Shown: positions 25,883-34,792 of the stretch, piece after piece
Layout: each line of letters opens with the position of its first letter
Position numbering within the stretch: the stretch's first letter is position 1
Assembly: GCA_942492935.1 (NCBI GenBank)
Contig: OW818654.1
Span: forward strand, 3,100,001-3,164,000
From: JANJUO01 sp942492935
GTDB taxonomy: Bacteria > Bacteroidota > Ignavibacteria > Kapaibacteriales > UBA2268
Length of the DNA stretch: 64,000 bases
Direction: 5' to 3'
Notes under the pieces: model-generated
The model's database searches: none
The model's input: only the letters and a program-made list of their open reading frames with translations
Told to the model about the DNA's origin: nothing
Translations under genes and position numbers: made by a program

Positions 25883-27790
25883 ATGGGTAAAATAATTGGA
25901 ATTGACTTGGGTACTACCAACTCAGTTGTTGCAGTTATGGAAGGCAGTTCACCTGTGGTGATTGCAAATAGTGAAGGCGGAAGAACAACTCCTTCTATTA
26001 TTGGTTTTGCTAAAAGTGGAGAACGTATTATTGGTCAAGCTGCAAAACGTCAAGCAGTAACCAATCCACAGAATACAGTTTATTCTATTAAAAGATTTAT
26101 GGGCAGACGTATTGACGAAGTTGCTGAAGAATCTAAAATGGTTCCATTCAAAATTGTTCCATCTGATGATGGTAATACAGTCAGAGTGGATATTGATGGA
26201 AAGAAATTCTCACCTCCTGAAATTTCTGCTATGATTTTGCAAAAAATGAAACAAACTGCCGAAGATTATTTAGGTCAAAAAGTTACTGAAGCTGTAATTA
26301 CTGTTCCTGCATACTTCAATGACGCTCAACGTCAAGCTACTAAAGATGCTGGTGAAATTGCGGGCTTAACTGTTCGTAGAATTATTAATGAACCTACTGC
26401 TGCTGCACTTGCATTTGGTTTGGATAAAAAAGGACAAAACCAAACAGTTGCCGTTTATGACCTTGGTGGTGGTACATTCGATATTTCAATTCTTGAAATT
26501 GGCGATGGCGTATTTGAAGTAAAATCAACAAATGGCGATACACATCTTGGTGGTGATAACTTCGACCAAAGATTGATTGACTTCCTTGCTGATGAATTTA
26601 AACGTCAAGAAAATATTGATTTAAGAAAAGACCCAATGGCATTGCAAAGGTTGCGTGAAGCAGCTGAAAAAGCAAAGATTGAGCTATCTCAAATGCTTCA
26701 GACAGATGTGAATTTACCATTTATTACTGCAACTCAAGATGGTCCAAAGCACTTTAATGTTAATATTACACGTGCAAAATTTGAAAATCTTTGCGAAGAT
26801 TTATTCCAAAAATCTTTAGGTCCTTGTGAGCAAGCATTAAAAGATGCAAAATTAGTTCCTAATCAAATCAACGAAGTTATTCTTGTTGGTGGTTCTACTC
26901 GTATTCCAAAAATTCAAGAATTAGTCCGCTCATTCTTTGGAAAAGAGCCATCAAGAGGTGTAAACCCTGATGAAGTGGTTGCAGTAGGTGCGTCTATTCA
27001 AGGTGGTGTGTTATCTGGTGATGTAAATGATATTTTATTGCTTGATGTTACTCCATTAACTCTTGGTATTGAAACTTTGGGTGGAGTTACTACTCCTATG
27101 ATTCCGGCAAATACAACAATTCCAACAAGAAAATCAGAGATTTTCTCAACGGCAACTGATAGTCAGACTTCTGTAGAAGTTCACGTATTACAAGGTGAAA
27201 GACCTATGGCACGTGATAATCGTTCACTTGGTCGTTTCCATCTTGATGGTATTCCACCAGCTCCACGTGGAATTCCACAGGTAGAAGTTACATTTGATAT
27301 TGATGCTAATGGTATTTTGGCTGTTACTGCCAAAGATAGAGCAACAAACAAAGAGCAGAATATACGTATTGAATCTTCGAGTGGTTTATCAAAAGATGAA
27401 ATCGAAAAAATGAAAAATGATGCTTTGAAAAATTCTGATGAAGATAAAAAACGTAAAGAAGAAATTGACATCAGAAATCAAGCTGATTCTTTGATTTATT
27501 CGACTGATAAACAAATTCAAGAACTTGGTGATAAAATTTCACCAGAAAACAAGAAGAAAATCGAAGATGCAAAAGAACGTCTTGCCAAAGCAATGAAAGA
27601 AAATTCAGCTGATATCAGACCAGCTGTTGATGATTTAAACAAAATTTGGAGTGCTGTTTCTACTGAAATCTACCAAAATGCAAGTAATACTGCAGGAGCT
27701 GCACCAAATGCAAACCCTGCTGATGCTCAAAATGCTGGTGGTGGAGTAGAAGAAGCCGAATATACAGTTGTTGATGACGATAAAAAATAA
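25883..27790 (+). CDS. dnaK: Chaperone DnaK (Hsp70)
   Basis: 635 residues, full length. Signatures: IGIDLGTTNSVVAVMEG, YDLGGGTFDISILE, and VILVGGSTRIPKIQ in the ATPase domain; a substrate domain starting at LLLDVTPLTLGIETLGG; and a lid ending in the acidic EEAEYTVVDDDKK tail. It folds and protects proteins with DnaJ and GrpE, neither of which is adjacent. AAAAAGGATTTATAAA precedes the ATG, with AAGG as a plausible ribosome site. A strong terminator follows, so the gene is monocistronic. Confidence 0.98.
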   Translation: MGKIIGIDLGTTNSVVAVMEGSSPVVIANSEGGRTTPSIIGFAKSGERIIGQAAKRQAVTNPQNTVYSIKRFMGRRIDEVAEESKMVPFKIVPSDDGNTVRVDIDGKKFSPPEISAMILQKMKQTAEDYLGQKVTEAVITVPAYFNDAQRQATKDAGEIAGLTVRRIINEPTAAALAFGLDKKGQNQTVAVYDLGGGTFDISILEIGDGVFEVKSTNGDTHLGGDNFDQRLIDFLADEFKRQENIDLRKDPMALQRLREAAEKAKIELSQMLQTDVNLPFITATQDGPKHFNVNITRAKFENLCEDLFQKSLGPCEQALKDAKLVPNQINEVILVGGSTRIPKIQELVRSFFGKEPSRGVNPDEVVAVGASIQGGVLSGDVNDILLLDVTPLTLGIETLGGVTTPMIPANTTIPTRKSEIFSTATDSQTSVEVHVLQGERPMARDNRSLGRFHLDGIPPAPRGIPQVEVTFDIDANGILAVTAKDRATNKEQNIRIESSSGLSKDEIEKMKNDALKNSDEDKKRKEEIDIRNQADSLIYSTDKQIQELGDKISPENKKKIEDAKERLAKAMKENSADIRPAVDDLNKIWSAVSTEIYQNASNTAGAAPNANPADAQNAGGGVEEAEYTVVDDDKK

Positions 27791-27824
27791 TTGTTGAAAA
27801 ATAATATTTTGATGTAAAAAAGTT

Positions 27825-27864
27825 AACTTTCCGAAGGTTCTAAAACCTTCGGAAGGTTTTTTAT
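27825..27864 (+). terminator. Terminator of dnaK
   Basis: AACTTTCCGAAGGTT paired with AACCTTCGGAAGGTT around a short loop, followed by TTTTTT. It belongs to the CTTCCGAAG hairpin family. Confidence 0.9.
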
Positions 27865-27993
27865 TATTCTAATTAATTACTTATTATTTCCAATTATTAA
27901 CCTTGGTAGAAAAATATTAAAGAAATACCTTTGCAAATCCTTTCCAATTCAGAAAGTTCGAATTTCACATAATCAAAAAACTGGAATAAAATA

Positions 27994-29403
27994 TTAATCC
28001 ATTTCAACATCATCTGTCATAGACATATTTTTATATATTGATTGTAATTCATCTTCGTAGAAAAATTTATCTTCATTAAATGCTGGCTTTAAGTCGCTAA
28101 TCCAATATGCTTTTTCATCGTATTTTGCAAAAAATGGACGATGAACCCAATCGCTTTTTCTACCCTGCAAAAATCTTAATACAAATACTTTTTCATTATT
28201 AAATTCCGAAACTCCCAATACTTGAATTTTGCCTGGTCCGCAAGACATTGATGGACCTCTAACTGTTCTTGCTAATCCACTCAATTTACTATATGCAGTT
28301 CTAAAAATATTCCATGCTTCTACAAGAGGAATTTTGAAATAATGTTGGGCACCTGTATCACGAGCAATAAACATATAATAAGGAACACAGCCAAGGTTCA
28401 CTTGTAAATTCAGCATTTTAGCCCACACTTCAGCAGAATTATTGATATGATTAAAAACTGGAGATTGAGTTCGGATTCTAACGCCAGATTCAAGAATTTT
28501 TTCAATAGCTAATTTAACAGCATCAGTTTTTAGTTCTTGATAATGATTGAAGTGTGCCATCATTGAAATATGCAAACCACTTTTGATAGCTTTTTTGAAT
28601 GAATTGATTATAATATCTCCACCTGGCTTATTTAGATATAGATAAGGGTAATAAGACAAAGATTTCGTTCCAATTCTAATATTGCGTAGATGAGGAATTT
28701 TTGCATCTACAATTTTGCCAATATAATTAGCAATCAATTTTGGATTCATTACCATTGGGTCGCCACCAGTAAACAAAATATCTGTAACTTCTTGATGTGC
28801 TCTAATATATTCTAAAATATTATCTATATCAAGTGTTGCGAATTTTAAATCATCCATATTCACAAATTGGGGCCATCTAAAACAAAAAGTACAATAACTG
28901 TGACAAGTTTGCCCTTGTGCTGGAAAAAATAAAACAGTCTGCTCGTATTTGTGTTGCATACCATTTAATTGGACTCCATTAAATATAGGAACATTGTGAT
29001 TTGTTTGACCTGCTGGATGTGGATTGAGTTCAATTCGTATTTTATTAGCTTGAACCATAATTTCCTGCTTGTTTGCATCTTTTTTTAACAAATCTGCCAT
29101 TAATTCGAAATGATGATTTTGCAACATTTCTTTTTGTGGGAAAGTAAGGCGGAATATTGAATCATCAACTGGATTATCCCAATTTATCAATTCATTTATC
29201 ACATAATTATTTACCTTAAATGGCAAAACTGATGCTACTACTTCCATATCGAAAATTTCTTTTTCAGAGAAAATTCTCTTAATTTGAGGAATATTTTTTA
29301 GCGTATTATGATTGTAATACTTTAATTTTGTATCTCCTCCTGATGAATGTTCTGTTACTTCATCTACAAAATTCATATTATGGCTTGTTATCTGCTTAAG
29401 CAT
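27994..29403 (-). CDS. KamA-family radical SAM protein (lysine 2,3-aminomutase-like)
   Basis: 469 residues. The radical SAM cluster motif CxxxCxxC is at 167-174 (CHSYCTFC), followed by the GGDPMVMNP motif typical of the family. A Lys within CGPGKIQVLG may be the PLP lysine seen in lysine 2,3-aminomutases. Family members move an amino group between adjacent carbons using PLP and a 5'-deoxyadenosyl radical, but many relatives have unknown substrates. There are no lysine-degradation neighbours. A strong AAGGAGG lies just before the ATG, stronger than at most genes here. Family membership is firm; substrate unassigned. Confidence 0.85.
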   Translation of the reverse strand: MLKQITSHNMNFVDEVTEHSSGGDTKLKYYNHNTLKNIPQIKRIFSEKEIFDMEVVASVLPFKVNNYVINELINWDNPVDDSIFRLTFPQKEMLQNHHFELMADLLKKDANKQEIMVQANKIRIELNPHPAGQTNHNVPIFNGVQLNGMQHKYEQTVLFFPAQGQTCHSYCTFCFRWPQFVNMDDLKFATLDIDNILEYIRAHQEVTDILFTGGDPMVMNPKLIANYIGKIVDAKIPHLRNIRIGTKSLSYYPYLYLNKPGGDIIINSFKKAIKSGLHISMMAHFNHYQELKTDAVKLAIEKILESGVRIRTQSPVFNHINNSAEVWAKMLNLQVNLGCVPYYMFIARDTGAQHYFKIPLVEAWNIFRTAYSKLSGLARTVRGPSMSCGPGKIQVLGVSEFNNEKVFVLRFLQGRKSDWVHRPFFAKYDEKAYWISDLKPAFNEDKFFYEDELQSIYKNMSMTDDVEMD

Positions 29404-29762
29404 AAAACACCTCCTTATTTATTATTAAATTCTATGTTTGCATATAAATGCAGCTCCTTTTAAGAAAAAATAATTTACAAATTGCAAACTACATTGAGTT
29501 ACAATATAAGAAATTTTTATGTATATTGCAATATTTAATTAGTATTTAACTGATATTTATTGAATTTAACACTCAAAAATGTAAGAAATTTTCAAGTCTT
29601 TTTTTATAATTACTTCAATATTTCAGTAAATATGCTTATTTTTGATTTTAATCATTTTTTATAAACATTAAAAATGATTCAATTTAAAAATTTTTGAAAA
29701 GTTACTTCTTGGCAAATTATTGAATTTATCTATTACATAAAATAATCAGGAATAGTTTTATT
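29404..29762. other. Divergent intergenic region
   Basis: About 360 bp between the KamA-like gene and the HIT gene. It is very AT-rich and must hold both promoters. A small TGCATTTATATGCA palindrome lies near 29439. I see no gene or clear consensus promoter. Confidence 0.4.
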
Positions 29763-30272
29763 ATGGAAATATTATGGTCACCTTGGCGTTCAAAATATAT
29801 CGGTTCTTTCAAAGATGAATCTTTTGGTCATAATGGATGTTTTTTTTGCAATGCGATAGAAAAAAAAGATGATGACAAAAATTTGTTAGTCGTAGCAAGA
29901 TTTGATTTTGTTATAGCAATGCTAAATAAATTCCCATATAATAATGGACATACATTGATTGCACCCAAAAGACATATTGGAACTATGGAGGAATTGAATG
30001 AAAATGAAATGTTTGATATAATGAATGGCATAAAATTAGTAACAAAAGCTTTGGATATCATTTACAAACCTCATGGTTTCAATGTAGGAGCTAATCTCGG
30101 TAGAGCTGCTGGTGCTGGAGTACCCGAACACTTACATTTTCATGTTATTCCAAGATGGAATGGAGATACAAGTTTTACGTCAACAATTTCTGATACAAAA
30201 GTAGTTTCTGTTTCACTTGAAGACACCCAAAGAGAATTATGTGCTACACTAAAGGAGATAAGAAAAAGTTAA
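29763..30272 (+). CDS. HIT family nucleotide hydrolase/transferase
   Basis: 169 residues. The histidine triad HLHFHVIPRW near residue 123 is intact, and an N-terminal CFFCNAIEK looks like a zinc CxxC pair. HIT proteins of this branch hydrolyse dinucleoside polyphosphates or AMP derivatives (Ap4A-hydrolase-like or AP4A phosphorylase-like). The start MEILWSPWRSKYI matches the conserved beginning of the group. No operon partner is evident. Confidence 0.92.
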   Translation: MEILWSPWRSKYIGSFKDESFGHNGCFFCNAIEKKDDDKNLLVVARFDFVIAMLNKFPYNNGHTLIAPKRHIGTMEELNENEMFDIMNGIKLVTKALDIIYKPHGFNVGANLGRAAGAGVPEHLHFHVIPRWNGDTSFTSTISDTKVVSVSLEDTQRELCATLKEIRKS

Positions 30273-30468
30273 GAAATACAATAAATTCGCTAATTAGAAA
30301 ATATTAATAATTAAGCTGGGATATTATAAAAAAGACTATTGCTTTACCAATAAGCAGTAGTTTAGAAATATTGAAAATAATATTATTATTTCAATTTCTT
30401 AGATAATGAAATTAAAATTTGTTAATTTTGTACTTTAAATTAATTGTATTTTAAAAAAGGTAATATAA

Positions 30469-31716
30469 ATGTACGCCAAAATGAAAGATTTTTTAAAAAA
30501 TGAATTAGAAATTTTAAAAGATCATAAACTTTACAAACATGAAAGAATTATAGAATCTCCCCAAGCAGCCGAAATATCCGTTAATGGGAAAAAAGTACTT
30601 AATTTTTGTGCGAATAACTATCTTGGAATGTCATCACATCCAGAATTAATTCAAGCGGCACATGAAATGATAGATAAACGTGGTTTTGGTCTATCATCAG
30701 TAAGATTTATTTGTGGAACTCAAGATATTCATAAAATCCTTGAAAGAAAACTTGCTGATTTTCTTGGAATGGACGATTCAATTTTGTTTTGTTCCGCATT
30801 TGATGCTAATGGAGCTGTTTTTGAGCCATTATTTGGTGCCGAAGATGCAATAATTTCAGATGCTTTAAATCATGCTTCAATTATTGATGGTGTTCGCTTA
30901 TCAAAAGCTCAACGTTGGGTTTACAATCATGGCAATATGGCTAACATTGAAGAAAGAGACCCTGAAAGTGGAAAAATGCTTAAAGGTTTGGAAAAATGCT
31001 TAATCGAAGCAAATGAAAAAAAATGCAGATTTAAAGTTATTGCTACAGATGGCGTTTTTAGTATGGATGGAGCTATTGCGAATCTAAAAGAAATTTGCGA
31101 TTTGGCAGATAAATATGAAGCGTTAGTTATGGTTGACGATAGTCATTCAACTGGATTTATCGGCAAAACCGGTAGAGGAACTCACGAATACAGAGATGTA
31201 ATGAATAGAATTGATATTATTACTACTACATTCGGCAAAGCACTTGGAGGTGCAAGCGGTGGAGCAATTGTTGCTAAACAAGAAATTATTGACTGGATGC
31301 GAAATAAAGGAAGACCTTATCTCTTTTCAAATACTTTAGCTCCAGCAGTTGTTGGTGCTACAATAAAATGCTTAGAAATATTATCTGAGTCAACATATTT
31401 AAGAGATAAACTTGAAGTAAATACAAAGAAATTCAGAAAGGAAATGACTGAAGCGGGTTTTGATATAATTCCTGGTGAACACCCAATTGTTCCTATTAAA
31501 TTTGGAAAATACGAAAATTGTTCACAATTAGCTGTGGACTTTGCCAATAGGATGCTTGAAGAAGGTATATTTGTTATTGCTTTTTCATTCCCAGTTGTTC
31601 CACGTGGCAATGATAGAATTAGAGTGCAAATCTCTGCTGCTCACGAAACTGAACAAATTGATATTGCTATTAATGCTTTTATAAAAGTAGGTAAAGAATT
31701 TGGGATTATAAAGTAA
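30469..31716 (+). CDS. kbl: Glycine C-acetyltransferase (2-amino-3-ketobutyrate CoA ligase)-like
   Basis: 415 residues of the alpha-oxoamine synthase family. The match to Kbl is close: NFCANNYLGMSSHP, SVRFICGTQDIHK, SDALNHASIIDGVRLSKA, MVDDSHSTGFIG and the PLP Lys257 in TTTFGKALGGASGG. Kbl converts 2-amino-3-oxobutyrate plus CoA to glycine and acetyl-CoA, normally with threonine dehydrogenase, but no such gene is adjacent. Compared with the paralogue at 36806 it carries an insertion of about 13 residues near 162-185 (EERDPESGKMLKGLEK). A TAATTTTG promoter-like box lies at 30423-30430. A terminator follows. Confidence 0.88.
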   Translation: MYAKMKDFLKNELEILKDHKLYKHERIIESPQAAEISVNGKKVLNFCANNYLGMSSHPELIQAAHEMIDKRGFGLSSVRFICGTQDIHKILERKLADFLGMDDSILFCSAFDANGAVFEPLFGAEDAIISDALNHASIIDGVRLSKAQRWVYNHGNMANIEERDPESGKMLKGLEKCLIEANEKKCRFKVIATDGVFSMDGAIANLKEICDLADKYEALVMVDDSHSTGFIGKTGRGTHEYRDVMNRIDIITTTFGKALGGASGGAIVAKQEIIDWMRNKGRPYLFSNTLAPAVVGATIKCLEILSESTYLRDKLEVNTKKFRKEMTEAGFDIIPGEHPIVPIKFGKYENCSQLAVDFANRMLEEGIFVIAFSFPVVPRGNDRIRVQISAAHETEQIDIAINAFIKVGKEFGIIK

Positions 31717-31743
31717 ATTTAAATTAATAATTTATTTTAATAT

Positions 31744-31792
31744 AAATACTACAGATTTTCAATAAGGAATTTTGCAAACCTGTAGTATTTTT
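31744..31792 (+). terminator. Terminator after kbl
   Basis: AAATACTACAG / CTGTAGTATTT 11-bp arms with a 25-nt loop, ending in TTTTT. Its right arm overlaps the early ATG at 31772, which supports the later start at 31811 for the next gene. Confidence 0.75.
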
Positions 31793-31810
31793 CAAATAAG
31801 GAATAAAATA

Positions 31811-32845
31811 ATGAAATTAACAATATTAACTTTGATATTTCTTACAACTATTTTTGAAACAACTTGTTTAGAGCCAAGTTTTGATATTCATAATGGAGCA
31901 AAAGGTGTTCAGATATATTCATATAATTATAATAATGGACAATTATTAGAGGACTCAAAATGGCTTCATAAAAAAATTAAATGCAATGAACATGGAAAGA
32001 TTATTGAAGAAATTGAATATGAATTTGGTTCTACTGAATCGACAAGAAAAATTTGGAAATATGATTTGAATTCAAATTTGATAGAAGAAATTTACTTTGA
32101 TAATGAGGAAAATGTGATTCAGACTTTAAAAAACACTTATGATAGTTTGGGTAATTTGATTTTAAAACATTTTATATTTGCCGATATTTCAGAGGAAAAG
32201 CACTTAATTGAATACAATAAAAAAAATATTACTTATGAAATGTTGGAAACAAAAAATAAATTCGGTGATGAAATTTCAATCCAAGTGTCAATAAAAAAAT
32301 ATATTTATGATTCAAATGATTTATTGACAAAATTGATAGATTATTCACAAAACGATACATCTATTTCCGAATATTTTTATGAAAATAACAAATTATCAAA
32401 AACTGTTTTACATTATGATAAAAATAAGACAACAACCGAATTAACTGAATATGATACAAATGGAAAAATTCATTCAACTATTAGTCTAAATTATAAAAAT
32501 CAACCTATAAACAAACAACTATACTTTTATTTCGACGAATTTTATGTGCAAGAATATTATGCTTATTTGGACAATTTAGAACATTTGAGTACCAAACAAA
32601 AACTTGATTATAAAGATAACATGCTTGAAAATATTGGATATGATTTAGATGGAAGTATTGAAACCAAAACTCATCAAATTTTTGATGCAAAAGGAAATAT
32701 AATTGAAACATCATTTATTAAAAAGAATAAAGTTATTCATCGAAGCCAAAATAAATTAGATGAATCAAATTCACTTATAGAAGTAATTTTTTATGATAAA
32801 GCAAATAATCTGTCTCGAAAATTAGAATTTGTATATGAATTCTGA
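31811..32845 (+). CDS. Unknown exported protein with YD/RHS-like tandem strands
   Basis: 344 residues from ATG 31811, where MKLTILTLIFLTTIFETTC gives a signal sequence; the Cys could be lipidated but the lipobox is poor. The body is a series of short strand-like units of about 20 residues with the form YDxxGNLIEExxF (WKYDLNSNLIEEIYFD, NTYDSLGNLILKHF, YDTNGKIHST, FDAKGNIIETSF), reminiscent of RHS/YD repeats or MORN-like sheets. There is no toxin tip or RHS core. It is probably a periplasmic or surface protein. Function unknown. Confidence 0.6.
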   Translation: MKLTILTLIFLTTIFETTCLEPSFDIHNGAKGVQIYSYNYNNGQLLEDSKWLHKKIKCNEHGKIIEEIEYEFGSTESTRKIWKYDLNSNLIEEIYFDNEENVIQTLKNTYDSLGNLILKHFIFADISEEKHLIEYNKKNITYEMLETKNKFGDEISIQVSIKKYIYDSNDLLTKLIDYSQNDTSISEYFYENNKLSKTVLHYDKNKTTTELTEYDTNGKIHSTISLNYKNQPINKQLYFYFDEFYVQEYYAYLDNLEHLSTKQKLDYKDNMLENIGYDLDGSIETKTHQIFDAKGNIIETSFIKKNKVIHRSQNKLDESNSLIEVIFYDKANNLSRKLEFVYEF

Positions 32846-33015
32846 TAATTCGATAATTGGCTAATTTTAACTTATTTGTTCATTGATAATAAAATACTAT
32901 GCTTCGAAAATATATAGATTAGTCTTAAAATTTTTCTTGAACGTTATTCAAAATTAAAATTCATAAACATAATAATAACAATTTTCTGCTAAACACACTA
33001 AATATTTTGAAGATT

Positions 33016-33243
33016 TCAAGTCTGATTTAGCAACCAATAAAAAACATTAATATGAATAATCCCAGATTTACTTTGTGGAAATGACTCCGTTGAAAGCAAA
33101 TATTTTGGATAATTATCTTTAATTGATTCTAAAACGGAAAATTCTCTTTTAGCTGTTTCTGGATTTGTTACTTCCCAAGTAACTTGAAAGTATTCAATAT
33201 CTCCAAATTTATTCTTTACTGACTTTGAGATTGTTGTATATTT
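33016..33243 (-). pseudogene. C-terminal remnant of a DUF4143 AAA ATPase
   Basis: A 75-codon open frame without a start, reading KFGDIEYFQVTWEVTNP, then REFSVLESIKDNYPKYLL and ending SGIIHINVFYWLL. This is the characteristic end of DUF4143-type AAA+ ATPases. The remaining roughly 300 N-terminal residues are missing and an in-frame TGA (33244-33246) precedes it. Its upstream part is overlapped by the nucleotidyltransferase gene, suggesting that gene displaced the ATPase. Confidence 0.72.
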
Positions 33244-33763
33244 TCAGTAAATCTACATCTATCATACTTCCAAGTTCCAATAAATGCTTTTCAATTAATT
33301 GAACATTAAAATTTCTATTATTTCGAAGCATACTATTCACATCATCTAAATCTCTTTGTCTGCCTGAAAAAATTTTGAACACTATAAGATACTCTAATGA
33401 GCAGAAATTGACTTTCACACCGTTTATTTCAATAATATTTGGATGATTTATTGCCTCCCTTTCAAATTTTGTATTTGAAAAAATAAAATCAATTCTAATA
33501 CTTTCAGGTTCAATCAAAACGGGTAAAACCATTGTTTCCAATATAAAATCATAAGGAGACTCAACCAAGATTTTCCAACCTGATTCTTTGCATATTTCAA
33601 ATATTTTATTACATTCTTTGATATCAATATCAATCGTAATATCAATATCGTAAGTAAATCTTGGCTCCATATATAATAATGTAGCTTGACCTCCTATTAT
33701 TAAGTATGGAATATTATTTTTTGATAGAATATAAGATAATGTTTGGTAAATTTCACTTAGCAA
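33209..33763 (-). CDS. Nucleotidyltransferase-superfamily protein (AbiEii/MNT-like toxin candidate)
   Basis: 184 residues. The N-terminus carries the nucleotidyltransferase pattern IIGGQATLLYMEPRFTYDIDI with the Asp-x-Asp metal site, and SIRIDFIF supplies a third Asp. Relatives include AbiEii/MNT toxins and similar proteins of toxin-antitoxin pairs. It overlaps the small gene 33753-33947 by 11 bp, the expected antitoxin-first order. Its 3' end overlaps the DUF4143 remnant. Nucleotide transfer to tRNA or to a partner protein is known for some relatives but is only inference here. Confidence 0.75.
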   Translation of the reverse strand: MLSEIYQTLSYILSKNNIPYLIIGGQATLLYMEPRFTYDIDITIDIDIKECNKIFEICKESGWKILVESPYDFILETMVLPVLIEPESIRIDFIFSNTKFEREAINHPNIIEINGVKVNFCSLEYLIVFKIFSGRQRDLDDVNSMLRNNRNFNVQLIEKHLLELGSMIDVDLLKIYNNLKVSKE

Positions 33764-33947
33764 GATGTAACCTCTTGATTATCTTAATTTTTTCATCTAA
33801 ACCATTTAGCAAATTCTTTTTTTTGTTTATTAAATTTACAGTTCTCGCCATATCTTCAAAGATAGATAATTTTTCCAAAAATGTTTTTGGATTATTTTTT
33901 TCCAATTCGAGCTCAAATTCTTCAATTTTTTTTGCATTTATTATCAT
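33753..33947 (-). CDS. Small helical protein, putative antitoxin of the nucleotidyltransferase
   Basis: 64 residues, charged and helical (KKIEEFELELEKNN, EKLSIFEDMARTVNLINKKK). It precedes and overlaps the nucleotidyltransferase gene by 11 bp. Size, order and overlap fit an antitoxin or cognate partner. No DNA-binding motif is visible. Confidence 0.55.
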   Translation of the reverse strand: MIINAKKIEEFELELEKNNPKTFLEKLSIFEDMARTVNLINKKKNLLNGLDEKIKIIKRLHLAK

Positions 33948-33963
33948 CTTAATTTTGGAATAT

Positions 33964-34404
33964 AAAATTTAAAAAAATAGTTAACTTAAAATTACAAATT
34001 TAATTAATAGAACGCAATAAACATTTAATTATTTTTTTGAGAAATATTTGTTCAAAATTGTTATTTAAACCACAATTTCAGGAGTAGTTTATACATAAGA
34101 AGTTAATTTTAAACAACAGTTAAGTTAACTACTCATCCGAACTTGCAAAATTTTCAAGTTTTGATAATGTAATATTATTTTAATGAATTTACTAATCATA
34201 ATGTATTACAAACAAAATAATTAAATCTATATATTATTTTCATAATAACTTGTTCTTACAATTTACAATTTTTACAAATTTTCTTTAATTTAATTAAATT
34301 GAAATTTTTTAATTATTGAGATTTATTGTTATATTTGTAACTTAAGTTTGAACATTTTAAACTTATAAATGATATATTGTTTTTGGGTATTTTAATGGAT
34401 TAAA
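33964..34404. other. Intergenic region upstream of acpS
   Basis: About 440 bp of AT-rich sequence without a gene. It contains a solo copy of the MITE-like terminus (GTTAACTACTCATCCG, 34124-34139), a partial opposite end (GGAGTAGTTTA at 34081), a small palindrome CTTGCAAAATTTTCAAG and a -7-like box TATATTTG at 34330-34337. Confidence 0.45.
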
Positions 34405-34779
34405 ATGATTTTTGGCATTGGCATAGATGTTTTCGAACCTAAGAGAATTGAAAATAAAATTTCAAAACTAAAGGGTTTAAAAGAAGATCTTTTTACTGAT
34501 AAAGAAATTGAGTATTGTGAATCAAAAAAAAGCAAGTATGTTCATTATGCTGTTAGATTTGCGGCAAAGGAAGCGTTTTTTAAAGCATTAGGCACAGGAA
34601 TGAGATTTGGGATGAAATTCACTGACGTGGAAGTATCGAATAATCAACTTGGTAAACCTGAATTAATTATTCAAGGCAAATCCAAAGAATTTCTTGAAAA
34701 ATTTGAAATTGCAAACACTTTTGTATCTTTATCTCATACAAAGCAGATAGTTAACTCGATTGTTATATTAGAAAAGTGA
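34405..34779 (+). CDS. acpS: Holo-[acyl-carrier-protein] synthase
   Basis: 124 residues, the usual AcpS length. Motifs: GIGIDVFEPKRIE with the metal Asp, FAAKEAFFKALGTG with the Glu and Lys, and SLSHTKQ. It transfers 4'-phosphopantetheine from CoA to a Ser of an acyl carrier protein. It heads a tight group with a ligase (13 bp downstream) and an ACP (36535), so that ACP is its likely client, although it may serve the whole cell. The start ATG gives MIFGIGIDVFE, the conserved beginning. Confidence 0.95.
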   Translation: MIFGIGIDVFEPKRIENKISKLKGLKEDLFTDKEIEYCESKKSKYVHYAVRFAAKEAFFKALGTGMRFGMKFTDVEVSNNQLGKPELIIQGKSKEFLEKFEIANTFVSLSHTKQIVNSIVILEK

Positions 34780-34792
34780 TTAGGGAGGTTTA

